Part shown: piece after piece, positions 18,601 through 27,936 of the stretch
Numbering within the stretch: the stretch's first letter is position 1
How the letters are laid out: every line of letters begins with the position of its first letter
From: Fibrobacter sp.
Lineage (GTDB): Bacteria > Fibrobacterota > Fibrobacteria > Fibrobacterales > Fibrobacteraceae
Length of the DNA stretch: 64,000 bases
Assembly: GCA_012511955.1 (NCBI GenBank)
Contig: JAAZFC010000113.1
Span: 1-64,000 of the forward strand
Reading direction: 5' to 3'
Made by a program: the position numbers and the translations under genes
Notes under the pieces: model-generated
What the model saw: the letters and a program-made list of their open reading frames with translations, nothing else
What the model was told of the DNA's origin: nothing
Databases searched by the model: none

Positions 18601-19476
18601 CCACTTAATATGCTCGCTTAGTTGTGGGTATGCTTGGTATGTTATGCCCAACTTGGTACGCAATTTATCCACCGAAAAGAGCATGGGTTCCGCCCCCCAT
18701 CCTAGATCCATAAGCTTAATTTTGCTGCGAGAGCCTGTCAATTCCACCATTTCTTGGGCAATGCGTTGCCATGAAACCCATTCTGCCGAAAGACCAAGAA
18801 AAACTTCTTCGTTTAAATTGCCTTCCACCAAGGCGAGATAGACCTGGGCCAAATCCCCTGCCCAAGCAAATTGGGTTCCGTCGTGCTTGGTTAATTCGAT
18901 GTCTTCGCCGGCCAATGCAGCGCGGGCGATTTTTTGGAAACGCTGGTCGGGTTGGCTACGGCCTTGGGGCGCAACAGGATTGCCAAAAGTATAGCCGGGA
19001 CGCACGATGTTGCGTCGCATGGACGTGGTCCTATAGCCAAGCATAAAGCTTTCTGTAGCCGCTTTGGTCGCACCGTACAAATCTAAGGGAATATTGCGTA
19101 CGGTTTCGTCCATGATAGCCCGCATTTGACCCATAGCGGCGGTGGACGATGTAGTTATAAACTGCTCAACGCCTTCTTCGACGGCAATCTCCATTAAGGT
19201 CAAGCTGGCCAAAGTGTCATTTTGCGCCATGGTGGTAGGCGTTTCGCCCCATCCCAGTGCAATATGCACACAAGCATGGCAACCTTGCAAATGCGGGCGC
19301 AAAGCGCGAACATCTGCCAAATCTCCTTTCACCATAGTTATTTTTACCGATCCTTCCCACTGGGGAATACGATTTTCATCTCTATATACCCCCACCACTT
19401 CGTGCCCATTTTGCAAAAGCGCATTTACCACATAAGAACCAATGAATCCTGTGGCACCTGTTACAAATACCCGCAT
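18583..19476 (-). CDS. NAD(P)-dependent epimerase/dehydratase (extended SDR family)
   Basis: A 297-aa Rossmann-fold oxidoreductase. The nucleotide-binding motif GATGFIG is at residues 7-13. The catalytic Tyr and Lys are seen in LYGATKA (YxxxK), with the preceding Ser/Thr in TTSSTAAMG. The C-terminal substrate domain is short. It is related to nucleotide-sugar epimerases and dihydroflavonol-reductase-like proteins, but the substrate cannot be told from sequence. It is convergent with mnmA, and its last codons (...LKNA-stop) are made from the 10-bp repeat array, so the C terminus may vary between strains. Confidence 0.85.
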   Translation of the reverse strand: MRVFVTGATGFIGSYVVNALLQNGHEVVGVYRDENRIPQWEGSVKITMVKGDLADVRALRPHLQGCHACVHIALGWGETPTTMAQNDTLASLTLMEIAVEEGVEQFITTSSTAAMGQMRAIMDETVRNIPLDLYGATKAATESFMLGYRTTSMRRNIVRPGYTFGNPVAPQGRSQPDQRFQKIARAALAGEDIELTKHDGTQFAWAGDLAQVYLALVEGNLNEEVFLGLSAEWVSWQRIAQEMVELTGSRSKIKLMDLGWGAEPMLFSVDKLRTKLGITYQAYPQLSEHIKWVLKNA

Positions 19477-19549
19477 AAAACCTCTTTTTAAAAGCTATTC
19501 AACAACTTAAATATACTTAGCTATAAAAATATATTCCACTATTTAAAAG

Positions 19550-19581
19550 AAAAGCCGTCCCCAAACACGGAGACGGCTTTT
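19550..19581 (-). terminator. Intrinsic terminator after secDF
   Basis: A perfect 10-bp stem (AAAAGCCGTC / GACGGCTTTT) encloses a 12-base loop. On the minus strand it ends in a T-rich stretch and lies 20 bases after the secDF stop. Confidence 0.9.
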
Positions 19582-19600
19582 ACAATCTTATTTGTAAAAA

Positions 19601-22357
19601 TTAGCGACCTTTGCTAAAACGCCTGGTCCACCAAGTCACCATGGGTGAGGCCACCGCATTAGAAGACCAAGTTCCTAGGATTACACCCACGCTCATAGCT
19701 ATACCAAAACTTTGGATGCTGGAGCCACCACGCCACGCCAATACGGCAGTAACAAAGAAGGTGGTTAAAGATGTAATTATCGTACGAGATAAAGAGCTAT
19801 TGATAGAGCGATTTACTACACTTTCGAAGGATTCTCTACCCATATTTTCTGAATTTTCTCGCACGCGGTCAAAAATCACAATGGTATCATTCAGCGAATA
19901 ACCCACAATGGTCAAAATAGCGGCAATCATGGCTGTGTCAATGGAAATTCCCAGTAATGAGAATATACCCAAAGCGATAACCACATCGTGCATCAAAGCA
20001 ATTACGGCGCTGACACCAAAACCTAGACCGTTTTTACCAAAACGCACCCAGATATACATGATAATTATAAGCATAGCGATAAACACCGCTAAAATAGCAT
20101 CATTACGCAACTCTTTACCTATGGATGGACCTACAATATCTTCGTTGACAATTTTTGCCGCAATATTGTGCTTCTGTAGAGCTTCTTCGAGCTGGCTACG
20201 GGCATCGGTGCTAGTAGAACCATCACTTTGCAAGGAAATCATATACTGATTGGCTTGAGTTCCGTATAAATTACGCACACTGGCTGTGGGCAAAGATTCT
20301 TTACTCAACACATTTTGCAACTCTTCCACATGATTGCCTTCGTCTTCGTATTGCACCGTAAGCACATGGCCACCAGTAAAGTCAATGCTGTATTGGAATC
20401 CTTTGACAGCAATCAAAGCAATGGCTGCAACCAATAAGACCCCAGAAATGGTCATAAAGACCTTGCGCTTGGGGATTATGGGCAAATTAGCGTTAATTAA
20501 TGCATCAAGACCTTTACCCACATTGATTTTAGTGGCATTGTTGCGGGCTAAAATCCCTTCAAATATGGAGCGCGTTGCCACCAAAGCGGTGAACATTGAA
20601 GAGGCTATACCCACCATCAAAGTCAATCCAAAACCTTTAACTGGACCAGCCCCGATTTTGTACAAGATAAATGCGGTTAAGAAAGTGGTAACATTAGAGT
20701 CAAAAATACTAGAGAAAGCTTTTTCATAACCCGCGGCTAAACCTGCTCGGGCCGTACGACCTGCCCGCAACTCCTCGCGAATACGCTCATATATAATCAC
20801 ATTGGCATCAACCGCCATTCCCACGGTCAAAACTATACCCGCAATACCTGGTAAAGTAAGGGTGGCATTAAACATGGACATCACCGCGCCCACAATCACC
20901 ATATTAAACAATACAGCGGCACTGGCAATTAAACCTGCGGTGCGATAATATATAATCATAAAGAGCAAGACTAAGCTAACGCCCACCACCGCTGCGAAAA
21001 CACCATTGCGAATATTGTCTTCTCCCAGAGAAGCACCCACGGAACGCAGTTCTATAACTTCCATGGGGGCAGGCAAAGCACCAGCTCGTAGCACCACCGC
21101 CAACTGCTTGGCTTCATTCATATCGCCAATGCCAGTAATTTGCGCATTTCCATCGGCAATGCGATCGCGAATCACCGGGGCACTCACCACTTGATCATCT
21201 AAAACAATAGCCATCTGTCTGCCCACATTATTTCCGGTTACAGAGGCAAACTTTTTGGGACCTATACCTTTAAATTTCATATTTACCGCTAACTGTCCAG
21301 CGGAAAATCCATCAGAAATACGGTGAGGTTGAGCATCGGAAATTTCTTTTCCGTCCATTTCGGCACGACGGCGGAGTAAATAAAGCTTTTTAACCTTGTC
21401 GCCATTGCTAAGCTCTTCAAAACCGCGACCCCATGCAAATTGCACATCGTGAGGAATCAAAGCGGCAATGGATGGTTCAACCAATGTGCGTCTTATACGC
21501 TCCACATCGGATTCACGCACGGCCACATCACCGCCATAAGACATGAGCATAGAAGAGAAAGGTCTTTGCTTAAAAGTGGCTAGATCTTCGGTAAAACGAT
21601 CGGTAACTATTTCAGTGTCAGTTGCCACGCTATCAGCGACCAATGCGGCCACCTGGCTAGAATCCCCAGAGGAGTCTGCCACAGCAATTTGGTTGGAATC
21701 GGTAGCAGAATCTGCCACTTGTGCTTGGGTAGAATCTTGGGCAACGGAATCCGCAATAGCCACTTGGGCACTATCTGCAGTGCTTTGGGTGTCCGCTAAA
21801 ATATCATCTCCAAAGAACCTGCTGGCATCATCTTTTTCTTCCTCTTCGCCAGCTACGCTATCTTCTACGGTAATACCCGCTGTTCTGCGTTGCAAAGACT
21901 CGTCAATGGTGTTTAAAATTTGCACAAAGCGCTCTTGGGGAGCCACTAATTTAAATTCGAGAAGAGCGGTTTCCCCTATTAAACCAGTCACTTGATCCAC
22001 ATCTACGCCAGCTAATTCAGCAATAATGCGGTTTTCACCAGATTTAGTGATTATGGGCTCAGAAAGTCCAAATTGGTCCACCCTGTTACGGATGATTTCC
22101 AGCGAACGACTTTGGGCATCTTCTGCCTCGTCAGGTTTGAGATTGGATTTGTCAATCTCCACCACAATATTGGTACCACCAGCCAAATCTAAACCAAAGT
22201 TTACCGCTTTAGAAACCACTTTAGGGTTATGCTTCATAAACTCTTTTTTATCTTCGCCTGTAAGTTTGTGCACTTGAATAGAAGGCCACAAACTCCAAAG
22301 GGACAAACCCAATACGATTAAAATAAATATTCCGCGGGTACCTATACCTTTTTTCAT
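19601..22357 (-). CDS. secDF: Fused protein translocase subunit SecDF
   Basis: SecD and SecF are joined in one 918-aa polypeptide, which uses the proton motive force to help pull proteins across the inner membrane. The SecD half has an N-terminal membrane helix, the DLAGGTN motif (57-63), the P1 periplasmic domain and six C-terminal helices. The SecF half begins near residue 620. Residues ~164-250 inside P1 are a low-complexity insert made of acidic residues and repeated A-D-S motifs, which I do not expect in SecD. The gene is monocistronic, between its own terminator and ileS upstream on the same strand. Confidence 0.95.
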   Translation of the reverse strand: MKKGIGTRGIFILIVLGLSLWSLWPSIQVHKLTGEDKKEFMKHNPKVVSKAVNFGLDLAGGTNIVVEIDKSNLKPDEAEDAQSRSLEIIRNRVDQFGLSEPIITKSGENRIIAELAGVDVDQVTGLIGETALLEFKLVAPQERFVQILNTIDESLQRRTAGITVEDSVAGEEEEKDDASRFFGDDILADTQSTADSAQVAIADSVAQDSTQAQVADSATDSNQIAVADSSGDSSQVAALVADSVATDTEIVTDRFTEDLATFKQRPFSSMLMSYGGDVAVRESDVERIRRTLVEPSIAALIPHDVQFAWGRGFEELSNGDKVKKLYLLRRRAEMDGKEISDAQPHRISDGFSAGQLAVNMKFKGIGPKKFASVTGNNVGRQMAIVLDDQVVSAPVIRDRIADGNAQITGIGDMNEAKQLAVVLRAGALPAPMEVIELRSVGASLGEDNIRNGVFAAVVGVSLVLLFMIIYYRTAGLIASAAVLFNMVIVGAVMSMFNATLTLPGIAGIVLTVGMAVDANVIIYERIREELRAGRTARAGLAAGYEKAFSSIFDSNVTTFLTAFILYKIGAGPVKGFGLTLMVGIASSMFTALVATRSIFEGILARNNATKINVGKGLDALINANLPIIPKRKVFMTISGVLLVAAIALIAVKGFQYSIDFTGGHVLTVQYEDEGNHVEELQNVLSKESLPTASVRNLYGTQANQYMISLQSDGSTSTDARSQLEEALQKHNIAAKIVNEDIVGPSIGKELRNDAILAVFIAMLIIIMYIWVRFGKNGLGFGVSAVIALMHDVVIALGIFSLLGISIDTAMIAAILTIVGYSLNDTIVIFDRVRENSENMGRESFESVVNRSINSSLSRTIITSLTTFFVTAVLAWRGGSSIQSFGIAMSVGVILGTWSSNAVASPMVTWWTRRFSKGR

Positions 22358-22481
22358 GCTTTACCTATTGATTGTAAACAGCTCCAAAAAATGAAACCTT
22401 GAGCAAATATCTAAAAATGTTTCACAAAACTAGTTAATTCATTTTTATTTGACTATATAACACAGCTTTTGTTCGTTGATT

Positions 22482-25400
22482 TTAAACACTTTCTATGTTC
22501 ATCGCAAAACTTTCGCCATCGGCATCGCTATTTATCGCTTTTTCCGAAGTGGTTTTTACTAGCTCCAAGCTATCCGCTTGCACTTCGCCCTTGATATAAC
22601 CTTGGTTTTCTTCTAAAGCGAGCTTTAACTCATCACTTTCCGTAGATATTTCCACAGAAATGCGTTGTATTATGTCAAAATCCAGCTCTTTGCGCCTATT
22701 TTGCACGCGATTTACCAATTCCCGCGCCATACAAGCTCTTCTGAGTTCTGGACTGATATTCAAATCCATGGCTAGGGTAAAATAGGCATCTGCTTCCACC
22801 GCTACACCTTCAGGGGCTTGGCGCTGCACCATTATCTCGTTTATACCAATGGAGCCAAATTCAAAGTCTAGCATTTCACCATTTTGTATGGCTTGAATAG
22901 CTGAAGTATCTAAAGTGGCGAGTTTTGCTTGGATGGTTTTCATATTTCTGGCATATTCCATGCCTTTATCTTTAACAGCCACAAAATTCGGTCTGGCACT
23001 CAAACTCACCAACGAAGTTTCATCGTCTAAAAATTCTAAATTGCGCACATTAAGTTCTTCTAAAATCAAATAGCGCATGGATTTTACCACTTCTTCATCG
23101 GTGCTTTCGTAAGCCACCACGGTGATTTTTTCCAAAGGCTGACGATTTTTAATTTCCCGAGTTGCCCTAATAGCCCGTCCCATTTCCACCAAATTACGCA
23201 CTTTATCCATATTTATCACAAGCTCTTCATCGGCAAAAGCGGTATTATACACGGGGAAATCGCAGTGATGTACGGAAACGGGAGCATCAGCCACCACTTC
23301 GCGCACTAAAATCTGATAGACTTCTTCGGACAAGAAGGGTAAAAAGGGCGCTAAAACCTTGCTAAATTCCACCAAAACGGTGTAAAGCGTGGCGTAAGCG
23401 GCATTTTTATCCCCATCATTTTCGGATTTCCAAAAACGACGACGGCTGCGGCGCACATACCAGTTGGTAAGCCCATCCACAAATGCCACTAAATCGGGAA
23501 CCACATTGTAGAGTTCGTAAGACTCCATTTCTCGCTCCACTTGGGCGATCAAATGTTGCAATTTTGCCATTACCCAGCGATCCAGCTCGTTGTCACTACT
23601 CCAAGTATCGCCTGGCTGCCAACTGAGCTGACCTTTGCCACGATCCGCATTGTGATTGGATATCAAGAAACCCACAGCATTCCACAGAGGCAACATCACG
23701 CTTTTCACAATTTGACGCACACCTTCTTCACTAAAGCGCAAATCTTCGGCTTTGAGGGCGGCGCTATCTATCATAAATAAGCGCACAGCATCGGCGCCGG
23801 TGCGGTCGATTAATTCGTTGGGATCGGGATAGTTGCGCTTGCTTTTACTCATTTTGGTGCCATCTTCGGCCAAAATAATGCCATTGACAATGACATTTTT
23901 AAAAGCGGGCTTTTGGAATAGAGCTGCGGCTAGCACGGTTAGGGTATAAAACCATCCCCGAGTTTGATCTAGGCCTTCGGCAATAAAGTCCGCTGGAAAT
24001 CCACGCTCCACCAGCTCCTTGTTCTCAAAAGGATAGTGGTTTTGCGCATAGGGCATCGCCCCGGATTCAAACCAACAGTCAAACACTTCGCTGGTGCGAG
24101 TATAAAGCTTGCCATTGGGGTCAAAAGTCTTTTTATCGCTGGTGCGAATTTCTACTTCATCTACAAAATGCTTGTGCAAATCCGTGAGTTCTACCCCGGA
24201 AAGAGCTTTTAATTCTGCGATGGAGCCCACGGCGATCATATCGCCATCTTCGCTAAGCCATACTGGCAACGGCGTACCCCAAAAACGGTTGCGGCTAATA
24301 TTCCAATCTCGCGCGTTGTCTAACCATTTGCCAAAGCGACCGTTTTTGATATGATCGGGAACCCAGTTGATTTGCTGGTTAGAATCGATCATCCATTGCT
24401 TTACGGTTTTTGTTTCCCCTTGGGGGTTGCTAACTTCCACATCTAGGCTCAAAAACCAAGTTTTGAGCGCGCGGTAAAGCAATGGTACGCCGGTGCGGTA
24501 GCAATGGGGATAGCTATGCACCAAGGTATCTTGTTTAAAAACGCGATTTTCTTCTTTGAGGTGATTGATAATACCCCGATCAGCATCTTTGGCACCTTCG
24601 CCTTCCCACAAAGGCACGGCGGCGGTAAAACGCCCCTCGGCATCCAGTGGATCAAACAATCCCAAGCCAATTTCAGCTCCGAGTTCAAAGTCTTCTTCAC
24701 CAAAACTGGGCGCAATATGCACCGCTCCAGTACCATCGGTGGTGCTCACAAAGTCTGCGGCGTAAATTTCATAACGCTTTTGCAATTCTGCGGGGCTAGC
24801 TTGGGCATCGCTAAAACGAAAGAGCGGCTCGTATTTAAAACTAGCTAGCTCAGCCCCGGTGCAAGTATCTATCACGGCGAAGTTATCTTCACCTTTTTTA
24901 CTTTTAAAATACGCTTCTATACGCGCTGTAGCCACCCAAAAACGCTCTTTGGCATGGGTTTCTATCAAACTATACTCAATATCTTCACCCACCGCAATAG
25001 CCATATTGCTGGGCAAAGTCCAGGGAGTGGTGGTCCATACCAACAGCGCACTGTTAGCAAATTTGGTGGGTAAATCGCTGCCATCAGCTTGGGAAACTAA
25101 AGGAAAGCTCAAGGTAATGGAAGGATCTTGACGATCTTCGTAGCCCTGGTTGGTTTCAAAGTTGGAAAGCGGCGTAGCCAAAGCGGGGCTATAAGGTTGA
25201 ATGCGATAGCCTTGATAAATCAAGCCTTTATCAAAGCATTGTTTGAAAACCCACCACACCGATTCCATGAAATCTAAGTCCATGGTTTTGTAATCATTGT
25301 CAAAATCCACCCATCGTCCCATGCGCCGCACGGTTTTGCGCCATTCTTCGGTGTAAGTGAGCACTTCCCCCCGACAAGCTTCGTTAAATTTATCTTCGCC

Positions 25401-25739
25401 AAAAGCTTTGATTTCCGCCACACCGGATAGTTTAAGGTTGTCTTGAACAATGCTTTCGATGGGCAAACCGTGGCAATCCCAGCCAAAACGGCGGGGAACA
25501 CGCTTGCCTTTCATAGCCCAGTAGCGGGGTACAATATCTTTAATGGTGCCAGCTAACAAATGCCCATAGTGGGGTAAACCCGTGGCAAAAGGAGGCCCGT
25601 CGTAAAAGGTAAAAACCTCATCGGCGGAGCGCTGATCTATGGATTTTTGAAAACTATCATCTGCATCCCACAAATCTAAAGTGCGGGTCTCTATATCTGG
25701 AAAACTTTCTTCTTTTTTTATTTCGCGAAACTTAGTCAT
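22482..25739 (-). CDS. ileS: Isoleucyl-tRNA synthetase
   Basis: A class I aminoacyl-tRNA synthetase of 1085 aa that charges tRNA-Ile. The HIGH motif appears as HYGH within GPPFATGLPHYGH near residue 50-60, and the KMSKS loop as KMSKSKRN near residue 630. The large CP1 editing domain and the tRNA-binding C-terminal domain are present. The length fits the longer, type 2 (eukaryote-like) IleRS branch, which is often mupirocin-resistant; I infer this from length and the HYGH form only. No T-box leader was seen in the 130 bases upstream. Confidence 0.95.
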   Translation of the reverse strand: MTKFREIKKEESFPDIETRTLDLWDADDSFQKSIDQRSADEVFTFYDGPPFATGLPHYGHLLAGTIKDIVPRYWAMKGKRVPRRFGWDCHGLPIESIVQDNLKLSGVAEIKAFGEDKFNEACRGEVLTYTEEWRKTVRRMGRWVDFDNDYKTMDLDFMESVWWVFKQCFDKGLIYQGYRIQPYSPALATPLSNFETNQGYEDRQDPSITLSFPLVSQADGSDLPTKFANSALLVWTTTPWTLPSNMAIAVGEDIEYSLIETHAKERFWVATARIEAYFKSKKGEDNFAVIDTCTGAELASFKYEPLFRFSDAQASPAELQKRYEIYAADFVSTTDGTGAVHIAPSFGEEDFELGAEIGLGLFDPLDAEGRFTAAVPLWEGEGAKDADRGIINHLKEENRVFKQDTLVHSYPHCYRTGVPLLYRALKTWFLSLDVEVSNPQGETKTVKQWMIDSNQQINWVPDHIKNGRFGKWLDNARDWNISRNRFWGTPLPVWLSEDGDMIAVGSIAELKALSGVELTDLHKHFVDEVEIRTSDKKTFDPNGKLYTRTSEVFDCWFESGAMPYAQNHYPFENKELVERGFPADFIAEGLDQTRGWFYTLTVLAAALFQKPAFKNVIVNGIILAEDGTKMSKSKRNYPDPNELIDRTGADAVRLFMIDSAALKAEDLRFSEEGVRQIVKSVMLPLWNAVGFLISNHNADRGKGQLSWQPGDTWSSDNELDRWVMAKLQHLIAQVEREMESYELYNVVPDLVAFVDGLTNWYVRRSRRRFWKSENDGDKNAAYATLYTVLVEFSKVLAPFLPFLSEEVYQILVREVVADAPVSVHHCDFPVYNTAFADEELVINMDKVRNLVEMGRAIRATREIKNRQPLEKITVVAYESTDEEVVKSMRYLILEELNVRNLEFLDDETSLVSLSARPNFVAVKDKGMEYARNMKTIQAKLATLDTSAIQAIQNGEMLDFEFGSIGINEIMVQRQAPEGVAVEADAYFTLAMDLNISPELRRACMARELVNRVQNRRKELDFDIIQRISVEISTESDELKLALEENQGYIKGEVQADSLELVKTTSEKAINSDADGESFAMNIESV

Positions 25740-25873
25740 GGGGCAAATTTAATTTTTTTTATGCAGTTGGTCTGTTTTAGCATACACTTTAACTGTTTCT
25801 GTTTATTTTTATGAAAAATTAGTATAACTTTATATTAGACGGACTGTTCCAATTTGAATTTAGCGTTGTAAAT

Positions 25874-27883
25874 ATGAATAAAATTTTAACCACTTTCATT
25901 TTAAGCCTAACTCTGGTTAGCTATGCCAATATTGCTCCACAGCGAGTGGGTCCCGTAAGCCAATATGGCGAACTTTTAGCAGGTAAAAACTCTGCAGGCA
26001 AAGGGCAAATTTATGGCTCTTGTGAGGGAATAACCACCAACAAAGAAGTTCAAATTAAAGGCATGAGCCTGTTTTGGAGCATTGTCCCTGATGTTGGCAG
26101 TAATTTTTGGAATGCCAGTACAATAAATAAATTGGTCAGCGAAATGAATGTGCAACTAGTGCGAGCTCCCATGGGGGTAGATGAAGATTGGAGCCATGGA
26201 AACTACTTTACCAATACATCCCAGTATCAAGCTTTTATGGATGCGGTGGTGGAAGCGGCCATTAAAAACGATATCTATGTAATTATCGACTATCATTCCC
26301 ACAAAGCTCACGAAAATGTGGAAAACGCCAAAACTTTTTTCCGCACCATGGCGCAAAAATGGGGTTCTTACGATCATGTGATTTTCGAGATATACAATGA
26401 GCCTTTGCAGATTCCTTGGAATACTATCAAAACTTATGCCGATCAAGTCAGCGCAGAAATTCGCAAATATTCAGACAATTTAATTATTGTGGGCACACCT
26501 GCTTGGGACCAAAAACCCGGTGACGCAGTGGGTAATCCGGTTAATGCCACCAATATTTCCTACGCCTTTCACTACTACGCCGGTTCTCACTCAATCAATA
26601 ATGAGGGAGCCTCTGCGGTAGCTGCCATGAATGCTGGACTTTCAGTTTTTGTCAGCGAATGGGGCACGGTGAATGCCAACGGCGATGGTGGGGTTTCGGG
26701 CTCAAATGATGGTTGGCAAGCTTGGATGAATAATCATAAGCTATCTTGGGCCAACTGGTCTGTCTCTAACAAGTCTGAAGGCGCCTCTATTTTTCAAAGC
26801 CATGTTAACCCTTCGGGCACATGGTCTTATACGGAGTCTGGAAACTATGTGAAAAATTTGCTTAATAGTAATCCCTCTAATTACACTGCATGTGCTGATG
26901 GAAACCAACCCATAAATTCTTCTAGCTCAACAAAACCGCTACTTAGCAGTTCTAGCACAGACAATAATGGCTCAGGGGATTTTAGCCCTGGCTCAGAATT
27001 AATTGACGACTTTTCTGATAACACACTTGTTAATTACTGGGGTGGACAATGGGAAGTTTATAACGACGCCGCTGACAATGGCAACTCTACTATCAGCAGC
27101 AATATAGAGGCTGAAGCTTTACATGTAAATTTCACTATTCGCAATAACGCTGAACACCCCTATGCAGGAATAAGCACAAATTTAAATTCCTCTGGAACTG
27201 TTCAAGACTTAACGGTTTGTGGTGCCATCTCGTACCGACACAAAGGACCAGAACACACCTTTAAAACAAATCAAGTCACCATCACTGACCATGATAATTA
27301 TGGTGTTAAAGTATCTGAAACTAGGGACTGGAAAACTTCTATTATTAATTTAAACCCCCATACTCTAAGCCAAGAAGGTTGGGGAGATCAAGTTGACTTT
27401 GACAAAACTCAAATTAACCGTTTGGTATGGCAATTCGCTGAAAACCACAACATCGCTCAAAGCTTTTATATTGATGATGTACGCTGCGTGGATGCTGTTT
27501 CCATAAGTTCTAGTAGTTCAGCAGAACAACAACCACCCACTCAATCCAGTAGCTCATCATGGCAACAACCGCCCACTCAATCCAGTAGTTCCGCATGGAG
27601 ACAACCACCCATGAGTTTCGTATGGCCTAACAGCTCCAATAGTTTTGAGAACCCAAATTTTGTAAATCATATTTCTGCACCCAGGCTTATGGTAAAAGTA
27701 GAAGGCAAAACCATATTGCTAAATAGCGCTACAGTGGGATCTACTTACACTTTATTTAATATTCACGGCAAACCATTGCAACAAAGTGAAGTTCTTTCTG
27801 CAACAACTCTAATACCTGTGGCACAACCTGGATATTACATTTTACGACTAGGCTCACAGAGCACAAAAATCATTGTAAAGTAA
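25874..27883 (+). CDS. Secreted GH5 endoglucanase with carbohydrate-binding module, Ser-rich linkers and C-terminal sorting-like domain
   Basis: The signal peptide is ~residues 1-19. The GH5 catalytic domain spans ~45-330, with the acid/base Glu176 in YNEP and the nucleophile Glu262 in SEWG; this type usually cleaves internal beta-1,4 bonds in cellulose. A Ser-rich linker (~346-370) leads to a beta-sandwich module (~375-543) resembling CBM11/CBM30-type binding domains. A second repetitive linker of SSSS and Q-P-P-T-Q units follows, and then a ~70-residue C-terminal beta domain ending in KIIVK that resembles secretion-sorting tails. The architecture is like Fibrobacter cellulases. It is monocistronic with a terminator downstream. 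Confidence 0.9.
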   Translation: MNKILTTFILSLTLVSYANIAPQRVGPVSQYGELLAGKNSAGKGQIYGSCEGITTNKEVQIKGMSLFWSIVPDVGSNFWNASTINKLVSEMNVQLVRAPMGVDEDWSHGNYFTNTSQYQAFMDAVVEAAIKNDIYVIIDYHSHKAHENVENAKTFFRTMAQKWGSYDHVIFEIYNEPLQIPWNTIKTYADQVSAEIRKYSDNLIIVGTPAWDQKPGDAVGNPVNATNISYAFHYYAGSHSINNEGASAVAAMNAGLSVFVSEWGTVNANGDGGVSGSNDGWQAWMNNHKLSWANWSVSNKSEGASIFQSHVNPSGTWSYTESGNYVKNLLNSNPSNYTACADGNQPINSSSSTKPLLSSSSTDNNGSGDFSPGSELIDDFSDNTLVNYWGGQWEVYNDAADNGNSTISSNIEAEALHVNFTIRNNAEHPYAGISTNLNSSGTVQDLTVCGAISYRHKGPEHTFKTNQVTITDHDNYGVKVSETRDWKTSIINLNPHTLSQEGWGDQVDFDKTQINRLVWQFAENHNIAQSFYIDDVRCVDAVSISSSSSAEQQPPTQSSSSSWQQPPTQSSSSAWRQPPMSFVWPNSSNSFENPNFVNHISAPRLMVKVEGKTILLNSATVGSTYTLFNIHGKPLQQSEVLSATTLIPVAQPGYYILRLGSQSTKIIVK

Positions 27884-27894
27884 AACTCAAATAA

Positions 27895-27916
27895 AAAAGC
27901 ACCCGCAGGTGCTTTT
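27895..27916. terminator. Bidirectional intrinsic terminator
   Basis: A perfect 9-bp stem (AAAAGCACC / GGTGCTTTT) with a CGCA loop has A-runs on the left and T-runs on the right. It serves the convergent GH5 and PL11 genes. Confidence 0.92.
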
Positions 27917-27936
27917 ATTATGAAATATCTTTGCTA

